DNA of 64,000 nt, taken from assembly GCA_037367405.1 (NCBI GenBank), contig JAZKJV010003256.1, forward strand, positions 1,674,001 to 1,738,000, read 5' to 3'. Within the stretch, counting starts at the first letter, position 1. Every line of letters starts with the position of its first letter. This stretch comes from Ottelia alismoides. Its lineage: Eukaryota > Streptophyta > Magnoliopsida > Alismatales > Hydrocharitaceae. The notes under the pieces were generated by a model that made no database searches, was not told the DNA's origin, and saw only the letters and a program-made list of their open reading frames with translations. A program made the translations under genes and the position numbers. Positions 1 to 11,282 of this stretch are shown here, one piece after another.

Positions 1-556
1 ATAAACATGTGACCCAAAAAAGGGTCCAAGCTTCAAGAAAACCTGCAGATTTTGGTGGATACTTGGCTAAACTCGCCGGCTTCACAAGGAGAAGTGACTA
101 CACTGTTCGCCCTCCAGATCTTTTTTCCTTCTTCTAATTTCTCCCTCCTCCGATTTTGAACATTATGTGACAGACCTTAGAAGGAAATACCGGACTCCTC
201 AAGGACAAGTTACCTGGGAGGAGGTTCGCATGGTAGTCCAACATTCTGGATGGGAAGAGCTAAAACCTTTCACACACATAGGTCGATTGTTCAATATTCA
301 TAGGGTATGCTTTTTCAAGAGGATAAATCTTAGATGATTTCTGAGCTGAAACTGTGACAATGATATGTAGAACTTTAAGGTTGTTGATTTTAAAACCATA
401 AGTTTAACTGAAGTTCTACCAAATTAATAATCCGAAGTTCGGGGCTACTTCCATTTTCACCTTCTACTCATGGTCTTAGTATGGAACCCAGTCTCATTTC
501 ATCTCATTGCATTTCTTTAGATGCTCAGGAATGAGCATGGTTTAAGTATAGGGGGA
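1..556 (+). mobile_element. 3' internal end of a TGATGAA-family element
   Basis: This is the last half kilobase of an LTR retroelement interior, cut at the left by the window edge. It ends in a polypurine tract directly followed by an LTR start. It matches, in reverse complement, the segment 24276-24840, for example the stretch about a Ctcag-gaatgagc near 526-540 and the phrase matching 'gaaatgagactgggttcc'. Around 160-340 a frame remains that reads LRRKY, then WEEV and later FTHIGRLFN. This is the relic of the short conserved 3' frame seen also near 31010-31545 and 62678-62968. Its function is unknown. Confidence 0.7.
544..556 (+). other. Polypurine tract before LTR L1
   Basis: The sequence AAGTATAGGGGGA sits immediately before the LTR start TGATGAATC. 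This is the expected plus-strand primer position for a Ty3/gypsy element. The same core, AAGTATAGGGGG, is reused in the hairpin arrays near 33.2 kb and 61.4 kb. Confidence 0.8.
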
Positions 557-3041
557 TGATGAATCTCCGATTCATCACTCTAAAAGACATGAATTAAGTT
601 CAAAACCCCAAAATTCTTCTGCATTTTATCCATTATTCTTCATAATTAGCATTCTTGCAAGTTTAATTAATAATTGCATTTTCTCACTTATTAATGCATA
701 AAATAAGGAGCCAAAAATCCCAGCCCAAATGGCCTATAAAATAGTCTGACTTCCCTGGTTTTAATTAATTCATGCTAACTCCAAATAACACTAAACCACT
801 CCATTGTATACATATTACTAACAAGAATAAAAAAATCACTAACCTAAATAAGTGAACCGGAAACTCAAAACCTAATTCAAGGATTTTCGGACTAAAACAT
901 TGATATCTTCCTCATCCAGTGACTGATTTGATCCTACTCACTTTTGAACTAATGTACATTCAAATACCTTTAAAAGAATACAAAGTTGAAGTGAATTAGA
1001 GCTCATATGTAAAAGTTGGGTTTTGGGTTGTACATTTTGTATTTTAGCGGTTTTTAACCTAATATTTTATGTACATAAATAAACCATTTTATTTTATTTT
1101 TTTAATTTTTTTGTTTGATGAAAGTTTTATTAAAATGTGCAAAAATCCAAATCCAAAATGAGCTTGAAATCAAAGAAACTAATTGAGCCCGAGTCTTCAT
1201 CAACAGTCCGTACAAAACTTGTCTTTTTCATATTTTATTTTATTTCTTATTTTTCCTAGTTAATAAAAAAGATTAATGTGTAAATATTTATATTTTATTT
1301 TATCATATTTTTTTGAAATTTTATTTGATTTAAAATTAACAAAAAAATAGAAAACATAAAATCATGGTTTTCTATGTACATAGAGTACCCCAAAAATATC
1401 ACTTTGTGCAAATGATCGATTTTGGTTTTGTCTCTAAGAAATTGTACATCTCATCAAGATGAGAAACTTTTGTGAAGAAATTTTTTCGATTCGAGCTCGT
1501 TTGCTATTTTTTTGAATTAACTTTGTATTTTATTTTCGAATTTCTAGTTGTGAAAAGTGGCTGCTCCTGGAGCCGCCACATGTCGCCCATTTTTGGAGAT
1601 ATTATTAATTTATTTATTTTTTTAAAAAAATAATTAAAAATGAAAAAAAATGAAAAATATAAGTAAAAGCCACATGGCACATTTAGGGTCGTCTCATCTA
1701 GGTCGATCGGATGGCACCTATGCATCTCCCTCCTCGCCTCCTTTTCCAAATTGCTCCTCCGCGAATCACCGCAAATCTCGCTGTCACCTTCCAGATCAGG
1801 TTTCCGCTTCTCCCTTCTCCTTCTAGCCAGCGCCGCTTGCGATCCCATTGCCATCTATGCACACCTCCACCGCTGAAGCGTAGCCACCGTCTCCGCTTTA
1901 CGTCCTCTGGATCTCCGCCGCTCCAGCCACCGGGTGTGACTCGAGACCCCCGCACACGTGCATCCCACGAGGGTTGGGGGAACTTGCAAGATGGCCCTCC
2001 AAGTTATGCTTAATTACAGAAGACACCCACCATCAGAGGGCATGTGCGTTGGAGATTTTGCACATAGCACCCCCTCCCCGCGGGCCGATAATCCCACTTT
2101 AGCCCCTTTCTATTCATTTTATCTATTTTTTATTGAAATTATACCCCATGTGTTTCCCCTTTATTTTAGATCTCTACGCGACATTAATTTTATTATTCAA
2201 AAGTAGCATGATGTTTATGAACTAATTCTCTACAACATGATATATGTGTGATATTTTTGTGATCTGTGGTTAATTCATAACAATTATTCTTGTGAAAATT
2301 TGCTCATTTTGCCCATTATGAGATTAGCAATTCATAATTAATTAAAAAATGCTCGAAAAATTACCAAAAACTCACGGATCGTAGAATTAATTATTAGTTA
2401 CATTGTGCCCAAAAAGAATTGCATTTGCATGCATGTTTTACTCTATAAAAATCAATTTACATATTTTAATCTTTAATTTTTAACAGTATTAGATATTGTA
2501 TTTTCAAGGTATAGGATTTTTCTGAGATCAATCACCTAGTAATAGATCTTGGATAATTTTATTATTTGAAAATAAATAGGTTTAATATTTATTATAATTA
2601 AATATTGAAATTCACATCATTTGCATTCATAAATTCATTAAATATTCATCTTATATCTGAAAATTCTAAAAAAAATATACTGTGTTCATTTCATCATTAT
2701 TTACATATTGGCCAAGTTTCAAAATATTTTTGATATCTTTTAATTGGAATTGCATTTTAGTCCCTGAAATTTGCCACATTTACATTTTGCGTTCCAAAAT
2801 TTCATATAAATAATAAAAATATTTCGTCTTGAAACCGTGCATGAATTTTGATGGACATAATTCTACGTTGTTCCTTTGCCTCTTTGAGTTCGACCTTGGG
2901 ACTTGCCCAAGTAAAATAAAAATAAAACCATGCCAATTAAAAAATGCTTAATTAATTGTGGTTATCTCTTGACTGATTCCGTATTCTCGCCTACAATGAA
3001 ACGACAAATTTAAACGATAATTCATGCAAATTAATGTAGGG
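557..3041 (+). mobile_element. LTR L1 (short subtype)
   Basis: The LTR starts with a perfect 21-nt terminal palindrome (arms TGATGAATC and GATTCATCA, loop TCC). Its right end is placed by comparison with the reverse complement of LTR C: both carry a U5 block with GTTCGACCTTGGGACTTGCC-like sequence near 2887-2910 and then a GACGACAAA-like tail. At about 2.5 kb it is shorter than LTR C (3.0 kb) and LTR D (3.6 kb). A GC-rich core lies at about 1690-2000 between AT-rich arms. The 100- and 85-residue frames there look like chance openings. No primer-binding site follows; the next sequence is another internal 3' fragment, so a deletion or recombination joined the two. Confidence 0.65.
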
Positions 3042-3541
3042 TTTTCACGGTTCGTCACCTGGCTACCGTCCATTCTTCTCTCCACCTCCAATTCTTGATC
3101 TAGTTGTCACTTGAAATTAGAAGGGAATACCCCACTTCTTGAGGAAAGAGTTGTTTGATTGGGGAATTAGGGTCAACATCTTGGAGAAGACTGAATATTC
3201 TTCAGCCGAGGAGAGTTATATATCTCACACATTGTCCGAGATATATTCATAATCATAAGGGTTTGTGTATGAATTGAAGTATTCTGACCTAGCTATTGAG
3301 GAGACTTGAGCAGGGTTTTGTGATTCTCAAAGGTTGTTGTGTTTCAAATACGTTTCCCAATAAGGTTCCGACCACACCTAAAATTCAGAGGTCCGACTAA
3401 AGCTCCAAACTTTGATATTGTGAAGACAAGTTTGAAAATTAAAATCAATCCACTTTCTTTCTTTTTCTTTTCTTTCCTTTTATTTTTTGCACTTATTGCA
3501 TAAGTGTTTACTAGGGACTAGAAAAGGCAAGTATGGGGGAG
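3042..3541 (+). mobile_element. Truncated internal 3' fragment before LTR L2
   Basis: This 0.5-kb piece aligns with 62740-63242 of element H, including GGCTACCGTCCATTCTTCTC, GAGGAAAGAGTTG, AAGGTTCCGAC and the closing TAAGTGTTTACTAGGGACTA. The reading frame GYRPFFSPPPILDLVV is visible at about 3060-3110 and is then broken by stops, so it is a relic of the conserved 3' frame. It ends in a polypurine tract at 3529-3541 (AAGTATGGGGGA). The 5' part of the interior is missing. Confidence 0.7.
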
Positions 3542-6500
3542 CGTTGAATCTCCATTTCATCACGTTCATTCTATCATTTTGGCCTTAAAAGCCCTAGCTA
3601 ACGCATGTAGCATTTTTTTGTAAAAATTAATATTAATTATGTATTCTATTAATTGTATATAAAATATAGTTCTTAATGCCAAAATTATAGAATACCGAAC
3701 AGAAAAGAAAAAAAATAAAATGCCAAAGGTATTTTATGACTCTAAACCCTTATACCTAGGCATCTTGATGATTGTTCGACAAGGAATAAAGTAGGGGGAG
3801 ATAAGGGCCAAAAATCCATTAAAAAATCCGCATTCATTTATTCTTCAATAGGTCCTTTTTTGGGACCTATTTTATTTTCTATTGTTTATACCTCAAATAA
3901 AGAAACTTTGTACATGCAAGTTGTAGATAATAATGTATAGGAAAATACAGAATTGAGTTTACACAAAAATAATATACAATGTACTTTTTATACTCAGAAT
4001 AAAAAACCAAAACCCAAATTTCCCAGACCCGTATCTTCTCAATAAAAACTAAAAATGTATCAAAATCACCTTTACTTGTGTATAACTTTTAATAATTTAT
4101 TTAATGGTGGTTTCATTCAATTTGGAGTTAAGATGCAAAAGTTAGGTTTTGGACCCCTATTGTATAGTATACCTGAATAATATATTCATTGTATTTATTC
4201 TTTATCATTTTTTATAATTTTATATTTTTATAATTTTGTAAGTATTATTTATAGTATATGTACATATGTAGAATAGAATATATCCATGAATAAAAAATAA
4301 AATAAAATAAGTATACAAAATACATAGATGAAATACATATACGTATACCTATAAATTATATACCCCTATTTATTTAAGTGTACATAATATATCAAAAAAA
4401 TATAATAAAAATATATTTATGAATATAAAATAAGTTGTAAATATATAAAATATTAAAGTAAAATAAAAAAACCAAAAATACAAAATAAAATAAAATATTC
4501 CAAACTTAGGTTAATATACTTATAAATTTTTTTCTAAAAATTAACTTGTACTAAATAAACTTGTAAAAATAAATAAAAATCATTTTAAAATACTACATAA
4601 AATGATAAATAATTTTCATATTTTAACTAGAAAATAATAAAATAATTTACTAAATTATTTTAATCTATTTTTTATTTTTACTTCAGTTTTTTTTGTAGAT
4701 GATTTGGCCCAATCAGGCCACACCATCCGTTGACTTGGGTCAACTCCTCTAACCCAGACATGGACTTGTCAGACCCTCGCCTTGACCTATCTTTCTCGAT
4801 TTTTTACGAAGGATCCTTGCATTATTTTGAGTCAAGATCTTCTTGACTTTTCCTCCTCGTTCTTCCACCATTCACGATACTAGCATTCCTTGAACGACAT
4901 GACTCTGCATCGAGCACCATTCCCCAAAGTAGTCGTCCAGAGAAAACATCGCCTTGAGCTACCTTGACTGCTTGATCCTTCTTCCACCCATGAACCCCAG
5001 ATTTAAGCTTCAAAATCCCTTCTTGGTGATAGCAGAAAGATAATCAACATTTCAGGTGTGTCGTTGGGTGTTGAATCGAAGTGGTCCAGCTCCTCCACCA
5101 TCCTCCGCCCGAAGCTCTGCTTCAAGCGCGATAGACACAATAAGCTTCTATTTTGCTTTGTTTCTTTTGTTCCTTAGCGTAGCCTTAGTGTAGTTTCATC
5201 CTTAGTTTTGTGTTATTTAGTGTATTTTTTCGTGATTTCCAATTCTATCGTACGACAGAGCTTCAGCTCTGCCACTAGTTACTGATCATTCTCGACCGTT
5301 GTTGCCTCGCTCTTCACCCTCATCCCATTCCCCTTTTGATTCTAATAATCCTGAAAGCATCCATCTCACCTCGATCCTTCACGGAACGAGTGTTCTAGTA
5401 TCCTTCTTCGCCACGTAATCGGAGCCCCCATATCGACCCATTTCCACCTTGTTCCACCCCCAGGAGCTCCCTAGAGCTGTGCTTTTTGTCACTCACCATT
5501 TCCTTGCAAGAAACAGAGAGAAAAATCAACCTTACAGTGGTTTTTATAAGATAGAACGAGGCCTCAGGGCCTGAGACCTTGCTTGAGTTCATCTCGAGGT
5601 CTTCGGAAATTTCTGAAGGATACCCAAGCTATGGAACACCTCTAGTAATCCATTACATCACTTCGCACCATCTGAGAAGGTCTGGAGTGGGATAATCGCA
5701 AGATCGAAGCACGGGGACGAAGGCATTCTTCCCTGTTCTTTATGAAAAGCATAAGCTATCGGATCCAGGAGGCCTGCTAAATTTAACCTCTGCCCTTGGA
5801 TCGTGCCCTTGTTTGGTCATCAAATCATCACCAGGATCAAATCAATACCGCTCACCCACAAAGCGGTATCGCGCATTGTGGGCCTGCCACATGTATAAGT
5901 GGGATCATCCATGTCGTCCAGCCGTGAACCGTTAGGGGTAAACTGCATCCCATACGCCCACTTTTTTTATTTTATTTTAGTCCTATGAAATATTTTAAAT
6001 GTTTTACATTTTTGGAAAATTTGTACTGGAACCCCTGTAATTGATTCCTATTGCATTTTGGTCCAGTCCACATCACCTCAAGTGCGTTCCCACGTGAGGT
6101 GATGGTTTTGCAAAGATACACTCATGGGTAGTTGTATTTCATTTTAGTCCCAAAAATTTTTACATTTTGTTATATAACTTCGGGTATTTTGCATTTTATT
6201 CCATGCCATTATTTTTAATTGCAACAATGCCCCTGCTAGTTCATCAAATTTTATGACGGTGTTCTATTTATTAAAAATTATCATACATGCTCTAAAAATT
6301 CTCAAAAAGTGGGGTTAAGAGCTTGTTTTCTTGTAGATTCATGCTATATTTTTGCTTTTTAATTTTATGCAACTTTTATTATTTATTAAAAATCAAAAGA
6401 GCATGTTTTTATCCCTGTTTGATTTATAAAATACAAAAAATCTAAAAATGTTTTGAAAAAATCCCCAAAAATGTATTTTGTGTATTTTAGTATTTTCTAA

Positions 6501-7311
6501 CATCAGAACAAAATCCCTGGAAATAGAGAAAGAAAACTAAAAAAAATAAAAGATCCGAAATCCTTTATAAAAATTTTAGAAATCGCCAAAAAAATCCAAA
6601 AAAATTATTTCTATTTCAAATTTTTTTATTATATATTTTTTAAAAAAAATATTTTTGGAAATTTTGACTTTATTTCCTACTTTTAAATTCCAAAACCATT
6701 CAACCTATTTATTTAATCCCTATTTGGGAATATTTTTAGCTTTAAAAATATATAAAAATTAGAAAATTATCTAAAAATCACAAAAAATAGTAAAAAATTT
6801 TGTGAAATCCAAAAATTTTCTTTTTATGTATTTTGGTTATTTTTAAGTATATTTTAAATTGTGTTTCTTTATATTGTATATATAGCTTATATATTTTTAT
6901 ATTATATAACTAATAATAAAAAGAGATTAAAAATATAAAAATATAAAAAGAAAATTAAAAAATTTATAAAATCAAAATCAATTGAAAAATATATAATAAT
7001 TAAAATCCATAAGAAATACAAAATTAAAAATCCATAAAAAGGCATAAATTGGTTAAGTGTTTGAAAGACAAATCCGTGCATTGATTTTCTATTTCATTTG
7101 CTCTACACCTTTGTTTCATGTGTTCAACCCCTACCTATTTGTCACTATACAAATTTAGTAGGGTATATTAAAATTTATCCAAATCTGATTATTGCTTATT
7201 CATTGTGTGGGTTAATTGTTGTTTGATCAAGAGTATTGAGCAGTCACCTTGGTGATAGTGAGTCTAATTTTGTCAAACCATAATTAGCGACCCCGATACA
7301 CGCATTCAACA
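3542..7311 (+). mobile_element. LTR L2 (long subtype, 3' LTR)
   Basis: This is an LTR of about 3.8 kb preceded by a polypurine tract. The start is mutated (CGTTGAATC for TGTTGAATC), and the end is CGCATTCAACA, the same TTCAACA as LTR B. It carries the conserved internal purine block GGAATAAAGTAGGGGGAGAT at 3783-3802. Another marker is the late-LTR block with ATTTGCTCTACACC and GTGTGGGTTAATTG, near 7095-7215, which recurs at 46565-46700. A GC-rich core lies at about 4690-5940 and the remainder is very AT-rich. No primer site follows at 7312; a gag relic on the opposite strand begins instead. The small open frames inside are not genes. Confidence 0.7.
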
Positions 7312-7314
7312 ATC

Positions 7315-9334
7315 TCAGCTCAACCTTGGCTATTATTTTGTTTTTTATATTTTTCATTTTGTTGATTTTTTGTTCTTTTTGTAGATGATGGTGGTACATA
7401 GCTGGTGCGACTCCTCCTTCATCTACTTCCTCACCTAGTCTTGTGGCTGGTTCAGCTGATGCAGAAAATTTCGACTCACCAGATAATGCTTTATTCTTCC
7501 CTTTGATTGTGGAAGATTGTGTCAAAGTACTACTACTCTTGAGAGTAACAGTATTAGACAAAATAAGAATATGATTATCTGACTCTGCAGGGATGGATGG
7601 ACATCACACACTACTTGCTCTTTCTTCATGAAGTTGTTAGGGTTTGCTTCGACCTGCACTAGAATGGAAGTTTTTGTGGCGGTGAGGTCATTAGGCTTCT
7701 GGCTCATCTCTACTAGGCTTTTCTCTAGATAATACAGACAATCAAGAGCATGATTTACATGAGCCTCATATGTGTTCACATACTGACCACATTGAGATTA
7801 GTGATGTTGTGGTGAAGGCTGCGAATAGTAGGAATGAGACTGATGCTCAGGGAGATATTGTTGGTGATGCTGAGGTGGAGGTGGATTCTGGTTTGGCTGA
7901 ATGGACACGTAGTCGGAGTATTGTTGATGCTGACGATACTACGACTGCTGGTAGGACTGACCCTATCCACATGTATTAAGGTATGGTGGAGACCGATGTT
8001 GCTGAGGGTACTGTAGAGGGTGCTGAACAACCTTCCCACCCTGATATTTGTGGTACGTTCGTATGGCAGATGATTGACCCTACTGATGTCCGCTAAGACA
8101 GGCCAATAGCGTGTCATTGTTCCAAATGTTGTTCACCTCCTAAATCAAGGGTGGAGGTGGGAAGTAAGGATCGACATAGGATTGTTAGGCTTCCTGCTGG
8201 TACACAACAAGCTATTGTTGTGGTTGAGGCAATACTTGCTATAGGGCCTGTACGTAATAAACATGCTGAACTGAGGCCGGTTGTCCTGGTCTCTGTTGAG
8301 GTAACTTCTGCAGTGATGGCTCTTTTGTCTCGATAGGAGTTGTGACACATGGAGTTGCCGACTTATAATAGTTAATGTTGCTCACAAGAAGCTCCAACTG
8401 CTTGGTAATATGATCCAACTTGTCTAGGCTTTGCATCCTTTGTTCAATCACGGATAACTTCTCCAAGTCTTGTTATCGTTTCTCAATAATATCCACCTTA
8501 GATAGGTGGCTCTCGATGATGTTGTGGATAGAGCTCTCATCCTTGTCCACTTCTTGAGCTGCCGCCATGTGAACTGGTTTGTGGAGGTTCTGGGGTGGCT
8601 TCTAGAATGCACATGATAAAGATAGTGCGGCCTCTCCTTTGACCATTTCCTCGAAAATCTTACTTACCATGTCTTCATCCTTATTAAAATGTGATCTCTC
8701 GCAGGCGGCATCAACAAGTTTCTGACTTTCAGTATTTAGTCCCCCAAAGAAATGTTGGACCAAGTTGGTTTGAGAGATATCATGGCGGCAACATTTCTCT
8801 TGTAGGTCCCTGAATCTCTCTCATGCTTCATGTATTGACTCGTGTGGGCCTTGGGAGAAAATGCTTATACACGCTCATCTGATTGAGCTGACCGAGAGGG
8901 TAGAACTTTTGAATAAATGCATACTTGAGTTCCTCTCAGGTCGTTACAACCTTTCTTAGATGGTTGTCTCAGTAAAGGTCTTGTCTTAAGAACAAAGGGG
9001 GAAAAGTTGTCATCTTGACTACACCTAACTGGATATTAGGGTAGTGCGTGGTACCACCAATACGAGTAAATTGCTACAGATGAATTTAGGGTTATTCAGT
9101 AGTGTTCCCATGGAATGTGGGAAGAAAAGCAAGGAGTATAGTCTTAAGTTCAAAATGCGTGCGGACCGGTGGAATCTGAATCAATTCGGTCATATGGCAA
9201 GCGCCAGGGTTTTAGGTTTCCTTTAAAGTAGGCTTTTGAGCCACTTCTCTTCCCTCACCTTCCCCATCACGGGGTCCATCTGCTCCTCCTCCTCCTCCTC
9301 GGTTCTCTCTCCTTCTCCTATAATCATTTAGCAT
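7315..9334 (-). pseudogene. gag: Ty3/gypsy gag pseudogene (Retrotrans_gag domain, Tat/Athila-like)
   Basis: The gag polyprotein forms the virus-like particle of the retrotransposon. Reading from an ATG at 9334 downwards, the frame gives an Arg/Gly-rich start and then FELKTILLAFLPTFHGN, the usual entry to the gag domain (near 9110-9160). Next come EELKYAFIQKFYPLGQL (about 8900-8945), ERFRDLQEKCCRHDISQ and LVQHFFGGL (about 8735-8825), and VDAACERSHFNKDED. A coiled-coil-like segment, IEQRMQSLDKLDHITKQLEL (about 8390-8450), follows, then a Gln/Pro/His-rich linker and VNHALDCLYYLEKSL (about 7690-7760). Near the end TVTLKSSSTL resembles the VTLRSG motif that closes many plant gags. At least ten stops and several frame changes break it. 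No CCHC zinc knuckle was seen. It stops where LTR L2 ends, so the pol that should follow is missing or displaced. Confidence 0.85.
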
Positions 9335-9621
9335 GTCCTAGAAAATGGCTTAGACCATGCCTGTTCGGTGAGCTACTACTGGATGACCTATATAGAAGTG
9401 AGCATATGTGTATTCACTGTGTTCTAATCTAGCGAGGGGTGGTGCTTTGGCTGTGGTGGAATTTGTGGTCCCTTTCCTCTTCCTTAAGGATCAATATCTA
9501 GGTCTAAATATGAAGAAATGAAATCCAGATCAAGATCCAGTTCTGTTCTTGATCTACACTTGATCTGCAACACCAGATATATCCCAATCAAATTGGTTGT
9601 GAAATTTAGCACCGGATGTAA
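9335..9621. other. Flank of the gag pseudogene, nothing recognised
   Basis: In the element's orientation this is the sequence upstream of the gag ATG, probably 5' leader. I see no frame, repeat or motif that I can name. It ends where a TGATGAATC sequence begins the LTR-like segment at 9622. Confidence 0.3.
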
Positions 9622-11282
9622 TGATGAATCTCGGATTAGGGTCAATCCCAGATAGTTGTGAATGGATCATTTAATATGAGCTGAAATCAATCTCCATCCA
9701 CAATGGGCGAGTAGTGGGATAAGAGTGATGATTACATAATATGCTGTGATAATAAGCTTAAAATTATATGGAAGACAATAGAAATTCTTGATTTACAAAC
9801 TCTAAAGTCACATAATCTATGTCTAATTTATTCCATGCACACATCAAGAGAAAACCACGTAATTACACAGAATAAAATCAACACATTCATGATTCTGCAT
9901 CCAGATAAATTATTCCCAATGAATTCTACTATATATCTATAAGATGGAAAATAATTCCAAAGTCAAATGATCACCCTCGCTAATACACCACCTTGAAGAA
10001 ATTCCCTCTCTCTAAAATATCTCAAAAGGTCATGGAGTTTTAATCAACAACTAGCACATTTATGGACACACATTTCTTTAACATTTTATGTTGATAAGAA
10101 AAGAGAGGGAAGTTAGTATAAAAACTCCATTCTTTATTCCCTTATAAAGAGCCACCAACACATATGCCTTCCCCATGCAAATAATAAAAATCCCTCTCCC
10201 ATTCCCATGCATAGCCGTCTACACATATGCCTTCCCCATGCAAAAAAAATTAACTCTCCTTGCACTAATAATGGTAATTCATCTTCACTTGCATGGGATG
10301 TCTCCAAGCATATAACATTATAAAATGGCACTTCTCCCTCCCACTCACGGACCCCCCTCTCTCCCTCTCGCACTCTCCCTCCCATTCACGGCTTCTTCCC
10401 CCTCATGCATTTCTCCATGCACGCACAACACCTCCTCCCCATTCCCTCTCTCACGCACTCTCCATACTCGACCTCTCTCTCTCCAGTTTTCTTTGGTTTC
10501 ATGCAGGCATAGGCATCTTCAGCAGCTGCCATTCTTCAGCTCCTTCCTCACGGGCGTGCTCTTCTCCTTCAACGTGCACCGATGTCCGTCTCGTCGCAGC
10601 CCGAAGCTGCATACCACCGTTGCACACTCCAGGTGCTGTGCGCAAATACAACCCGTGTGGCTGTGTGTGTGCACCCCAATCACTTCCCTCCTCCTCGGTG
10701 CATAACAACCACTGTCCGCGTGCCTCCCTCTTTGCGTGCACAAGAGTGCATTCCAGCTCGCCGCCATTGTACGCCCAGCCCCCGGTCATCTCCTCCGTGC
10801 GTCAACAGTCTTTGCATCAATCGGTGGGCGTCCTCCTCAGCCATCCTCTTCCTGGTCACTCCTGCGGACAAGCATGCACTCCCACCTACGTTTATGAGGA
10901 TAACATACTCCATCTCTCTCTTGCTCTATTTACTTCCCCCTTTTTTTATATGTCATTTACATTTTCAAACCTTGAACTTTCCTTTAGTTTAAGTATTTCA
11001 AGTGAAGTTCTCATTTTCTTCATCAATTAGAGTGCATATCTTTGAAATCAACCTTGTCCAAATTGCACATGTATTATTGCGCTTAGCGATTCAAGAGTTA
11101 GATGTTGAATGAAAAGTTGCAAACTTACTTGGTCCTTGTGGTTCGACACCTGACTTGCTCTTTACTTGATTCTGTTTATTTCATAGCATCGTCGAGTTTA
11201 CAAATTATATTTGTTTGTTGAGATTATAAGTGTGCACAACGACAAGTAAAAATCAATCATTATGTCGCACAAAATTTCATCA
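9622..11282 (+). mobile_element. Degenerate LTR of a second gypsy type, with promoter and CT-rich leader
   Basis: The segment opens with TGATGAATC and closes with TTTCATCA, so its ends are inverted repeats. Near 11131-11165 it has the U5-like phrase TCCTTGTGGTTCGACACCTG, which is common just before the end of Tat/Athila-type LTRs. A TATA box at 10319 is followed by some 700 bases of CT- and CA-rich leader with few stops, which explains the 245-codon frame at 10293-11030. No convincing target-site duplication was found (TGTAA on the left, ACAAA on the right) and no primer site follows. Both borders are therefore uncertain. Confidence 0.45.
10319..10326 (+). promoter_or_regulatory. Candidate TATA box of the 9622-11282 LTR
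   Basis: TATAAAAT is followed 20-40 bases later by a long CT-rich tract (CTTCTCCCTCCC, CTCTCCCTCTCGC), the arrangement typical of plant LTR promoters and their leaders. This is inferred from sequence only. Confidence 0.4.

Noticed and set aside
1711..2206. Two overlapping plus-strand frames in LTR L1
   Set aside because: GC-rich core of an LTR with open frames on both strands; no recognised domain.
10293..11030. The longest open frame in the window (245 codons)
   Set aside because: It is rich in Ser, Pro, His and Leu, lies in a CT-rich leader just after a TATA box, and several overlapping frames on both strands are open too. This is composition, not a gene.
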